64,000 nt of DNA from Lentisphaeria bacterium (GTDB lineage Bacteria; Verrucomicrobiota; Lentisphaeria; Victivallales; UBA1829), in contig JAFVTF010000082.1 of assembly GCA_017503375.1 (NCBI GenBank), forward strand, positions 1-64,000, written 5' to 3'. Of this stretch, positions 16,093 through 23,175 are shown piece after piece. Position 1 is the first letter of the stretch; every line of letters starts with the position of its first letter. Position numbers and translations under genes: made by a program. The notes under the pieces were generated by a model, which was not told the DNA's origin, made no database searches, and was given only the letters and a program-made list of their open reading frames with translations.

Positions 16093-17751
16093 TTACGCTT
16101 TTCCGTTGAGCATGGCAGCCGCATGTTTCATTGCGGCTGTTCCGCCGCCGAGCATACGGGCAATTTCTGCAACTCTCTCTTTCCCTGAGACTTCTGTAAC
16201 AGTCGTTTCCGCAGTGGAATCTGATGTGAGTTTCACCACACGGAAATGCTTTTCAGCACACGCCGCAACCTGGGGCAGGTGGGAAATGGAAATGATCTGC
16301 TTTGTTTCAGCAAGTTTTGCCAGTTCTTCGCCCACTGTGACCGCTGTTTCTCCTCCGATATTTGCATCAATTTCATCAAAGACAAGGGTCGGAATCCTGT
16401 CAGCTCCGGCAAGAACAGTTTTCAATGCAAGCATGACACGGCAGAGTTCCCCGCTGCTGGCGACATCACGCAAGGGCAGGGCACGGACACCCGGATTGGC
16501 AGAAAAAAGAAATTCGATTTTATCTGTTCCGGTACTTCCGGCAGTTGTTTCTTCAAAGGAAATTTGGAATTCGGAGCGTTTGAATCCTAGTTTGGACAGT
16601 TCTTTTTTGAGCTGTTCCACCAGAGATTTTGCAGCATTTTTCCGGGCTTGCGAGAGTTTCCGGCAAACGTTCAGGTGCTGGGCCTCTGCTTTTGCCACTT
16701 TTTCATCAGCTTTTTCTCTTGCAAATTCAGAATTTTCAAAAATATCCAGCCGTTGTTTTGCTTCGTTGAGATAATTCAGAATTTCTTCAATGGTTGGTCC
16801 GAATTTCCGTTTGAGGGATTGCAGATCATGGATTCTTTCTTCCATCGCGGCGAATGATTCTGCATCGAGATCAACGGTTTCCGCATGAGCCGTGATTTCA
16901 TCGGAAAGATTGCGGATCAAATCGGAAATCTGTTCCAGCTGTTCCTGAAATTTTACGGCTGATTCTTCATCGATCCGTTCCAGAGAGAGAAGCAGACGGC
17001 GTACAGATGTGACCTGTTCCAACAGGGAATTTTCTGATTCTGTCAGCAGGTCCACTGCAGAAGAAGAAAGCTGCAGGATTTCACGGGAATTTGCCGCAAT
17101 GGCATGAAGTTTTTCGATTTCCGCATCTTCGCCCGGTTTCGGATTGATTTTTTCGATATTTTCCGCATCGATCCGGAATCGTTCCGCTTCAAATGATGAC
17201 GGCATATTTTTCAGGAGATTTTCCCGTTCTTTTCTTGCATTGGTGCAGTTGTTCCAGGTATGATTACATTCTGCAAGGAGTTCCTGATTTCCGGCGAACC
17301 GGTCAAGCGAGAAGAGCTGTTCCGCCGGATTGAGCAGGGTAACAGTTGCCGAAGCACCATGAATATCTGCCAGATACGCACCCAGAGAACTCAATAATTT
17401 TGAATTTGCGGCGGAGGCATTGACAAATATTTTTCCGGAAGATGGGGTGAAAACCCGTTTGATCAGAAGATTTTCCCCATCGCACTGTTCCACCCCGGCA
17501 TCATCAAGGATCTGATTGATTTTTTCCAGAGAATCGGGGTCAACAGAAAACATTCCTGCGATTTCGCAGCGTTCCGCACCTTCCCGGATTGCACTTTTTT
17601 CAAAGCGTGCACCGAGCAGGAGTCTGAGTCCGCCCATGAGAACGGATTTTCCGGCACCGGTTTCCCCGGTAACGGCATTGAAGCCGGGACTGAAATCCAG
17701 CGCGGCATCTTCTGCCAGCGCAAGATTTCTGATATGCAGCCATTTCAGCAT
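16093..17751 (-). CDS. recN: DNA repair protein RecN
   Basis: A 552-residue SMC-like ATPase used in double-strand-break repair. Walker A is TGETGAGKS (about residues 29-37). The signature motif is VASSGELCRVMLALK, and Walker B is TLVFDEIDANIGG near residue 455. The middle (about 155-365) is long, charged and helical, as expected for the coiled-coil arm. Length matches the family. It is followed on the same strand only by convergent uppP. The upstream neighbour in reading order is the small lipoprotein at 17758-18303, 6 bases away, so lpxA, that lipoprotein gene and recN form one run of genes. Confidence 0.95.
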   Translation of the reverse strand: MLKWLHIRNLALAEDAALDFSPGFNAVTGETGAGKSVLMGGLRLLLGARFEKSAIREGAERCEIAGMFSVDPDSLEKINQILDDAGVEQCDGENLLIKRVFTPSSGKIFVNASAANSKLLSSLGAYLADIHGASATVTLLNPAEQLFSLDRFAGNQELLAECNHTWNNCTNARKERENLLKNMPSSFEAERFRIDAENIEKINPKPGEDAEIEKLHAIAANSREILQLSSSAVDLLTESENSLLEQVTSVRRLLLSLERIDEESAVKFQEQLEQISDLIRNLSDEITAHAETVDLDAESFAAMEERIHDLQSLKRKFGPTIEEILNYLNEAKQRLDIFENSEFAREKADEKVAKAEAQHLNVCRKLSQARKNAAKSLVEQLKKELSKLGFKRSEFQISFEETTAGSTGTDKIEFLFSANPGVRALPLRDVASSGELCRVMLALKTVLAGADRIPTLVFDEIDANIGGETAVTVGEELAKLAETKQIISISHLPQVAACAEKHFRVVKLTSDSTAETTVTEVSGKERVAEIARMLGGGTAAMKHAAAMLNGKA

Positions 17752-17757
17752 AGAAGA

Positions 17758-18303
17758 TCAGCGGGTGAAGTGTCTGTAATTCTTTTCGCTGAACTTGGAA
17801 ATACTGTGTGCTGTGGCCTGGTCAATGGGACCTTCCAGAATCACGGTAACACTTCCGGTTTTCTTATCGATGTCATCAGGGTTGGGGATGTTCGGCATAA
17901 AGGAGCGGTAGAAAACACCATCAATGACGAGACCGAGTTTTTCACCTCTGTACTGAACTGCGATACTGGACCAGAGCATTTGACCGCGTTTATCCAGATG
18001 CAGCACCAGGTTATAGAATCCCGGATCGCCTTCCCGGATTTCCAGGTCAACTTTTTTGATATTTCTGCTGTGCAGGAACGGGTTGACATTAACGCAAATG
18101 ACTCCGCCGGAAAATGTGTCGATTTCCCGTTCCAAATCTTCTCCCCTGCGGTAACGGATTATTCTGTGAACGGAGATCACATATTCAGGATCGGTCGGAT
18201 TCAAAGAATCTTCCATCTCCTGAATAGCTTTATCCAAATCACAAGCTGTATTTGTAAAAAGGGTAAAAATCGCCAGTGCTGCCAGCAGAAAAATCTTTTT
18301 CAT
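17758..18303 (-). CDS. Lipoprotein of unknown function
   Basis: A 181-residue protein with a signal peptide and lipobox (LFTNTAC, Cys at about residue 21). Near residues 65-75 it has a beta-rich start (GGVICVNVNPFLHSRNIKKV). It is placed between lpxA (10 bases upstream) and recN (6 bases downstream). No motif lets me name a function, and the sequence has no transmembrane segment after the signal. The neighbourhood suggests an envelope role, which is only an inference. Confidence 0.7.
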   Translation of the reverse strand: MKKIFLLAALAIFTLFTNTACDLDKAIQEMEDSLNPTDPEYVISVHRIIRYRRGEDLEREIDTFSGGVICVNVNPFLHSRNIKKVDLEIREGDPGFYNLVLHLDKRGQMLWSSIAVQYRGEKLGLVIDGVFYRSFMPNIPNPDDIDKKTGSVTVILEGPIDQATAHSISKFSEKNYRHFTR

Positions 18304-18313
18304 TGGAAAAACC

Positions 18314-19150
18314 TCACATTCTTGCGTTCAAAGCATCACGCTGTTCATCAGTCAATCCTGCAAATTTCGGGTTGCCGGGCATGATGCCGCGTTTTGACTG
18401 CTTGATAAAGTCGCAGAAATGAACGACTTCCGGAACTTTCATCATTTCCGGATCAGCTTCGATTTTTGCGATTGCATTGGTGCTGTTGAGTCCATCAAAG
18501 AAGAAGGTTTTGATAGCTCTGCGGACCATCAGACGTTTCTGATTATCAAAGCCTGCTCTGCGGAGACCGATCACGTTGGGACCGGTGATAAAGTTGAATT
18601 CCCGGAGCATGGTGAACGGGGGAACGTCCTGTCCGATCATCGCTTCCGGACCGATCATAGCAAGAGCCCCGATACGGCAGAACTGATGAATTTTGACATA
18701 TCCGGAAAGCACTGCACCTGCACCGATCTGAACGTGTCCGGTCAGTGCGGTATGGTTGGAAATCGTAACTCTGTCTCCGATCACACAGTCATGTGCAACA
18801 TGAACAAATGCTTGAAGCAGAACATGATTACCGATGACCGTTTTCAGAAAATCAAACGGCGGTCTGTGGATGGTAACATATTCCCGGATGACAGTGTCAG
18901 AACCGATTTCTGTGTAGGAAACGATTCCTCTTGTGAAACGGTGGTCCTGCGGTTCGCCAATATAGGTTCCGAAATAGATCCGGCAGCGGGGGCCGATCGT
19001 GGTATACTGTCCGATTTTTACATGTGCGTCAATATAGGTATCATCACCGATTGTAACATCATCTTCGATTACGGTGTAGGGACCGATTTCCACGTTTTCC
19101 CCGATAACAGCTTTCGGAGATACAACTGCTGTTGGATGAATATTCGTCAT
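18314..19150 (-). CDS. lpxA: Acyl-ACP--UDP-N-acetylglucosamine O-acyltransferase
   Basis: A 278-residue left-handed beta-helix acyltransferase, first enzyme of lipid A synthesis. About 28 hexapeptide repeats start at TNIHPTAVVSPKAVIGENV. The catalytic His region is LQAFVHVAHDCVIGD (about residues 120-134), and the C-terminal helical domain begins near residue 195 (GLRRAGF), a conserved LpxA feature. The length is a little above the E. coli enzyme. Its presence shows the cell makes an LPS-type outer membrane. It is the first gene of a minus-strand group with a lipoprotein gene and recN. Other lpx genes are not in this window. Confidence 0.92.
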   Translation of the reverse strand: MTNIHPTAVVSPKAVIGENVEIGPYTVIEDDVTIGDDTYIDAHVKIGQYTTIGPRCRIYFGTYIGEPQDHRFTRGIVSYTEIGSDTVIREYVTIHRPPFDFLKTVIGNHVLLQAFVHVAHDCVIGDRVTISNHTALTGHVQIGAGAVLSGYVKIHQFCRIGALAMIGPEAMIGQDVPPFTMLREFNFITGPNVIGLRRAGFDNQKRLMVRRAIKTFFFDGLNSTNAIAKIEADPEMMKVPEVVHFCDFIKQSKRGIMPGNPKFAGLTDEQRDALNARM

Positions 19151-19242
19151 TTTATCAATTTTCCCTTCGTCAAATAGTGAGAAACTGTTTCTATTTTTCA
19201 GCAGACAGTACGGACAGATGTCCGATAAAACATGTCTATTGA

Positions 19243-19270
19243 ATTATACCTCTTTTTTCGTGAAAAACAA
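19243..19270 (-). promoter_or_regulatory. Promoter of lpxA
   Basis: On the minus strand TTGTTT (19265-19270) and a perfect TATAAT (19243-19248) are 16 bases apart. The leader to the start at 19150 is about 85 bases. Confidence 0.7.
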
Positions 19271-19346
19271 GTGAGATTCCAGTAAAAATCAATGTTTTTT
19301 TATGAAAATATGGTAATTTTTATGGAATAAGCAGAAAAATACATCT

Positions 19347-19382
19347 GCATTTTCATTTTTGACTGAGAAAAAATGAAAATGC
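19347..19382 (-). terminator. Perfect 14-bp hairpin after the HAD hydrolase gene
   Basis: GCATTTTCATTTTT and its exact complement enclose a 7-base loop. On the minus strand the hairpin is followed by a short T-rich stretch, so it probably ends the kinase/HAD transcript before the lpxA promoter. Confidence 0.55.
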
Positions 19383-19438
19383 TGCGATATAAAAATTTTC
19401 TGTGATTTTCCATGATTTCCGCGGTTCCATAATTATAT

Positions 19439-20158
19439 TCATGGCCGGTTCAGAAACTCAATGGCATTGAACAGTTCCCGGAATTGGTAGATGATGTAAT
19501 CTGCATCCGCTCCGCAGAAATTCTGTTCGCCCTGATTGGAACGGAAAAACACAGTTTTCATTCCGATCTCATGTGCTCCATAAACATCACGGTACATATC
19601 GTTGCCGATAAAAATGACTTCTTCCGGGGGTAATCCCATTTTTGTCAATGCCATTTCATACATTCTCCGGTCCGGTTTCCGGAAACCGTAATCTCCGGAA
19701 ACAACAGTGAATTTGAAAAACTGATCCAGTCCGGCAGAATGTAATTCCGGGATTGCCCAAATCGGCTGTCCATCGGAAACTGCTGCCAATGAATAGGATT
19801 CCGAAAGCTGCTTCAGCGTAGAAACAACTCCGTCATACGGTTCCAGTTTGTAACGACCGGCGGCACGGAAAAGAAGAGCGGCAGTTTTCGGTGTAACGGG
19901 CAGGGATTCCGGGGAACTGTAAGACGTTATGATTTCCCGGAAAAGTTTTACAACATCAAATTCCGGAAATTCTTCAGCACTTTCTTTTTTCTGACGGCGT
20001 ATTCCGTTGAAATATTCCTCTTTCAGCGTTTGCGGAGAAATTTTTATCCGGTAATAATCCAGAAAATTGGATACTGTCCGGTAAATCTGATCATCGCTTT
20101 CACTGGTGTAAATATCGATGACGGTTCCATTCAAATCAAAAAGCAGCCCTTTAATCAT
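19439..20158 (-). CDS. HAD-superfamily hydrolase
   Basis: A 239-residue HAD hydrolase. Motif I is LLFDLNGTVID with Asn at the position where phosphatases usually have the second Asp, which weakens a plain phosphatase call. A cap domain follows (about residues 20-100). Motif II lies near VSDGQ, motif III Lys in YGFRKPDRRMYE and motif IV in IFIGNDMYRDVYGA. The order and length match the haloacid-dehalogenase/phosphoglycolate phosphatase-like group. The gene starts 10 bases after the kinase-like gene and is probably co-transcribed with it, suggesting a phosphorylation/dephosphorylation pair acting on related small molecules. The substrate is unknown. Confidence 0.85.
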   Translation of the reverse strand: MIKGLLFDLNGTVIDIYTSESDDQIYRTVSNFLDYYRIKISPQTLKEEYFNGIRRQKKESAEEFPEFDVVKLFREIITSYSSPESLPVTPKTAALLFRAAGRYKLEPYDGVVSTLKQLSESYSLAAVSDGQPIWAIPELHSAGLDQFFKFTVVSGDYGFRKPDRRMYEMALTKMGLPPEEVIFIGNDMYRDVYGAHEIGMKTVFFRSNQGEQNFCGADADYIIYQFRELFNAIEFLNRP

Positions 20159-20168
20159 GATTCCCCCC

Positions 20169-21152
20169 TTATCTTTGCAGCGTTAATTTAGCTTCTTCCA
20201 CCAGCATCCGCCGATAATCATACGTGAGATAATCATTCCGTGAGATCCTCAGCAACGTCTTTCCCATATAGAAGGGCAGACGGGCGGTAATTGAAGCGAA
20301 TGCTTTGTCACGATCCGGAAACAGAGAGGCGTATTCCCACAGAAAATGTCCGATAAACGGTTCTGCAGCAAATTTATTTCCGGTATGGAGCAGGAAGAAA
20401 TGTTTTAATTCTCCGGCGATTCTTCCGGTATCGAACAATCTGTCTGAACGATGCATCCGTTCCAGATCAAAACTGATTACGTGCATATCATCTCCGAAAA
20501 AGAAGTTGGCCGGAGTTGCATCCCCGTGAACAAGAACTTCCTGGTCCTGATACATCAGCGGATCATTGATATATTCATCCCTCAAATGATAGAAGTAATC
20601 GGCTTCTCCATGATTCAGAATTGGAGATAGCTGCCGGATCACATTATCGTAATAGGTGCAGATCTTATGAAAATCCACCATGACTGGCTGTGCGGAACGA
20701 TTATGGATCGTTGCCAGAAAGTTGGCAAGGGCTGTCAATTTCTGATACAGCCTGCCTTCTTCCCTCTGATGGATCGCCTTGAGAATGATGGAATCCAGCG
20801 GTTCGCCATAGCAATATTCCACGACGAGCAGACATCCGAGAGATTCATTGCAGCCAAGAGCTTTTGCGATGTAATGACAATCCCCGAGGTATTTCCGGAA
20901 TTCATTGATATTGGAAAATTCCCGGTACATTTTCCGCTTTGCCCGTTCAAAATCCGGTTCGTCGGAGGCAAAAAATTTGCCGACTACCCGGGTTCCCGTC
21001 GCCCGGTCCTCATAGATATAAACTGCATGAGATGATTTACTGGCAAAGACTCTGAAACCGTCTTTGCCGTCTGCTCCGACTTGCGGCATGATTTCCCGAC
21101 ACAGATAATCATACATCGGATCACTTTTCTGCAAGTGTCCCTGATATTCCAT
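20169..21152 (-). CDS. Aminoglycoside-phosphotransferase-fold kinase
   Basis: A 327-residue protein with the phosphotransferase (APH/choline kinase-like) fold. The nucleotide-binding N lobe is followed by the catalytic loop VLVHGDATPANFFF (about residues 206-219; HGDxxxxN) and the metal-binding ISFDLERM. No membrane segment or signal peptide is seen, so it is cytoplasmic. Such kinases phosphorylate small alcohols, amino sugars or LPS sugars. It is 10 bases upstream of the HAD hydrolase gene in the same direction. The pairing suggests a small-metabolite phosphorylation step, but the substrate cannot be assigned. Its own start has no strong ribosome site. Confidence 0.8.
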   Translation of the reverse strand: MEYQGHLQKSDPMYDYLCREIMPQVGADGKDGFRVFASKSSHAVYIYEDRATGTRVVGKFFASDEPDFERAKRKMYREFSNINEFRKYLGDCHYIAKALGCNESLGCLLVVEYCYGEPLDSIILKAIHQREEGRLYQKLTALANFLATIHNRSAQPVMVDFHKICTYYDNVIRQLSPILNHGEADYFYHLRDEYINDPLMYQDQEVLVHGDATPANFFFGDDMHVISFDLERMHRSDRLFDTGRIAGELKHFFLLHTGNKFAAEPFIGHFLWEYASLFPDRDKAFASITARLPFYMGKTLLRISRNDYLTYDYRRMLVEEAKLTLQR

Positions 21153-21233
21153 AAAAAAACTCCCGGATTTGATAAAGTTGCTCGGTATTAATCTATCACA
21201 CCTTGTCCTCTTTTCAAATTATAAATTATTTTT

Positions 21234-21851
21234 TCAGCTGATAAAATTTGTTGAAATGCGTTCCTCCTGCATCGGCAGCGGCAGGGCGGATTTCTCCATG
21301 GATTTCAAGTAATGAGCCATATTCCGTGCAAGAGTTCTCATGGTCTGCAATCCTTCCGAATCTTTCCGGACTTCATCCGGAGTAAAGCCATGAGTGGAAT
21401 TCCAGTATTGACTTGAAATGACCGGCATTTCAAGAATCGTGAAATATTTATTGAGCCGGTCGAAAGCCGCACTTGCACCGCCTCTGCGGCAATTTACCAC
21501 ACAGGCTGCCGGTTTGCGTTTGAAATATTCTCCGGCAGAAAAGCAAACCCGGTCAAGAATCGCACACAGACTTCCCGGAGGTCCCGCATAATAAACCGGA
21601 GCTCCGATAATGATTGCATCAGCCTCTTTCATCTTAGAGGTGAAGTTCAGATAAAGATCATCCTGAAATACGCAATGTTCATGTCCGTTTCTGCATTCAA
21701 AACAGGCAATACAGCCTTGAACAGCTCTGTTTCCGATCCAGAAAATTTCACTGTCCACACCTTCGATCTTCAGTGTTTCAGCAATCTCTGTGAGAGAGGT
21801 ATAAACGCATCCGTAAGCGTGGGGACTTCCATTTACAAGCAATACTTTCAT
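21234..21851 (-). CDS. Iron-sulfur flavoprotein (Isf family)
   Basis: A 205-residue flavodoxin-fold protein of the NADPH-dependent FMN reductase family. The FMN phosphate loop is VNGSPHAYGCVY. A compact Cys motif CX2CX2CX6C (CIACFECRNGHEHC, about residues 48-61) is typical of archaeal-type iron-sulfur flavoproteins that carry a [4Fe-4S] cluster next to FMN. Such proteins pass electrons or reduce O2 and peroxide in anaerobes. It is transcribed away from a second Isf-like gene (21939) across an 87-base gap. Whether the two work together is not shown by the sequence. Confidence 0.8.
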   Translation of the reverse strand: MKVLLVNGSPHAYGCVYTSLTEIAETLKIEGVDSEIFWIGNRAVQGCIACFECRNGHEHCVFQDDLYLNFTSKMKEADAIIIGAPVYYAGPPGSLCAILDRVCFSAGEYFKRKPAACVVNCRRGGASAAFDRLNKYFTILEMPVISSQYWNSTHGFTPDEVRKDSEGLQTMRTLARNMAHYLKSMEKSALPLPMQEERISTNFIS

Positions 21852-21870
21852 GATTCTCTTCCTTTCCTGT

Positions 21871-21898
21871 TTGACTTTTTCATTAGACAGGGTAAATT
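21871..21898 (+). promoter_or_regulatory. Promoter of the Isf/NifX-like gene pair
   Basis: TTGACT (21871-21876) and TAAATT (21893-21898) with a 16-base spacer, 41 bases before the start at 21939. Confidence 0.6.
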
Positions 21899-21938
21899 AA
21901 CTCCTGTTGCAGTTTTTTCAATCAGTAAGGAGGGAAAT

Positions 21939-22472
21939 ATGGGAAAAAAAGTTTTGATTATCGGCGGAAGTCCCCGGAAGGACGGAAATTCAGCGGCACT
22001 TTGCGAACAGTTCGCCAAAGGAGCATCTGAAGCAGGGAATCAGGTGGAATACATCTCTTTATCCGGAAAGAAAATCGGATTTTGTACAGCCTGTTACGCC
22101 TGTGAGGGCGGCGAATGTCCCCAGAAAGATGATGTTCCCGGAATCATTGCAAAAATGCTGGATGCCGATGTGATCGTATTGGCAACTCCTGTTTATTTCT
22201 ATACTATGTCGGCCCAGTTGAAGGCGTTGATTGACCGTTCCGTGATGGTTTATCCGAAAATCGCGAAGAAAGAATTTTATTTCATTATGACCATGGCTGA
22301 TACAACGGTTGAAAATTTCCGGGGAACTCTGGAAGCATTGCGCGGTTTTGTCATGTGCTGTGAAGATTCCCGGGAATGTGGAATTATTTCTGCTGCCGGA
22401 GTTTATCAGAAAGGTGAAATTTCCGGAAATCCGGCATTGGAAGAAGGGTATAACGCAGGAAAAAATTGTTAA
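21939..22472 (+). CDS. Iron-sulfur flavoprotein (Isf family), second copy
   Basis: The frame is open from 21675, but the ATG at 21939 with AAGGAGG 6 bases upstream is the clear start and gives 177 residues. The FMN phosphate loop is IGGSPRKDGNSAALCEQF. A compact CX2CX2CX4C motif (CTACYACEGGEC, about residues 49-60) is the Isf cluster. The second FMN-binding stretch (ATPVYFYTMSAQLKALIDR) is typical. It is followed 12 bases later by the NifX-like gene, and both are probably read from the promoter at 21871. Isf proteins in strict anaerobes are linked to redox stress; this role is family knowledge. Confidence 0.85.
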   Translation: MGKKVLIIGGSPRKDGNSAALCEQFAKGASEAGNQVEYISLSGKKIGFCTACYACEGGECPQKDDVPGIIAKMLDADVIVLATPVYFYTMSAQLKALIDRSVMVYPKIAKKEFYFIMTMADTTVENFRGTLEALRGFVMCCEDSRECGIISAAGVYQKGEISGNPALEEGYNAGKNC

Positions 22473-22484
22473 GGAGGATGAATT

Positions 22485-22889
22485 ATGAAAATAGCAGTTA
22501 CATGTGAAAACGAACAGGTGTTCCAGCATTTTGGTCATACGCCCGGTTTTGCTGTGTTTGAAACAGAAGCCGGACAGATCGTCAACGAAAAACGGCTTTC
22601 TTCCGGTGACAGCGGTCATGGTGCATTGGCAATGCTGCTTTCCGAAGAAAAAATTGATATTCTGATCTGCGGCGGAATCGGCGGCGGAGCTGTCAACGCT
22701 CTCGCGCAGGCAAATATTTTTGTTGTCGGCGGCGCAGAAGGAAATGTCCGGGAAGTTGTTGAGGCGTTCCTGAACGGAACCCTTCAGGTCCGGGCGGAAT
22801 ATCATTGCAATCATCATCACGGCGATGGTCATACCTGCGGAAATCATGGCTGCGGCAGCGATCACAGCTGCGGCGGACATTGTCATTGA
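22485..22889 (+). CDS. NifX/NifB-type dinitrogenase cofactor-binding domain protein with His/Cys-rich tail
   Basis: A 134-residue protein. Residues 1-105 form a Nitro_FeMo-Co domain (IAVTCENEQVFQHFGHTPGF at the start; ILICGGIGGGAVNAL near the middle), a fold that binds metal cofactors. The C-terminal 28 residues (HCNHHHGDGHTCGNHGCGSD onwards) are almost entirely His, Cys and Gly and should bind metal ions. Related stand-alone proteins occur in many non-nitrogen-fixing anaerobes, so nitrogenase assembly should not be assumed. It follows the Isf gene by 12 bases and ends at a strong terminator. Confidence 0.85.
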   Translation: MKIAVTCENEQVFQHFGHTPGFAVFETEAGQIVNEKRLSSGDSGHGALAMLLSEEKIDILICGGIGGGAVNALAQANIFVVGGAEGNVREVVEAFLNGTLQVRAEYHCNHHHGDGHTCGNHGCGSDHSCGGHCH

Positions 22890-22906
22890 TAAATTTGTTC
22901 AAGCCA

Positions 22907-22949
22907 TAAAAAAATCCGGCAACCCCGAAAAGGTCTGCCGGATTTTTTA
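22907..22949. terminator. Strong terminator after the NifX-like gene
   Basis: AAAAAATCCGGCA and TGCCGGATTTTTT form a stem with a 14-base loop and T runs on both sides, so it could act in both directions. Confidence 0.85.
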
Positions 22950-22953
22950 TATT

Positions 22954-23156
22954 AGCTCTGTTCCCAATAAAGGTTGATTTGTGATCGGGGAAGAAGGGAA
23001 AAAATTTTGAGGAAATTTTTTCCCTTCTTCCCCGAACCCCATCATCCTTTTTCAAACCTTTTTGCGGCATTTCGATTTTTACGATGTAAAAATCGAAATG
23101 CCATCTTAAAGTTGAAATAGCAGAAGGATTTACCAACCTGTATGGGGAACAGCGCT
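22954..23156. repeat. MITE-like element, family I, copy 2 (full length)
   Basis: A 203-base element with ends AGCTCTGTTCCCAATAAAGG and (inverted) AGCGCTGTTCCCCATACAGG. The left half holds a long hairpin based on GGGGAAGAAGGGAAAAAATT and its complement. The right half holds the shared small hairpin (arms CGATTTTTAC / GTAAAAATCG) also present in copy 1. It lies between the terminator at 22907 and the end of the metallophosphoesterase gene. It damages no gene. Confidence 0.9.
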
Positions 23157-23175
23157 TTTATATTTGGAATTTGTC

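Noticed and set aside
22693-23136. Open frame ending in PQKGLKKDDGVRGRREKI-type sequence, also seen near 50579
   Set aside because: The repeated protein-like text is the translation of the family I element hairpins. It has no ribosome site, and the same letters occur wherever the element is inserted.
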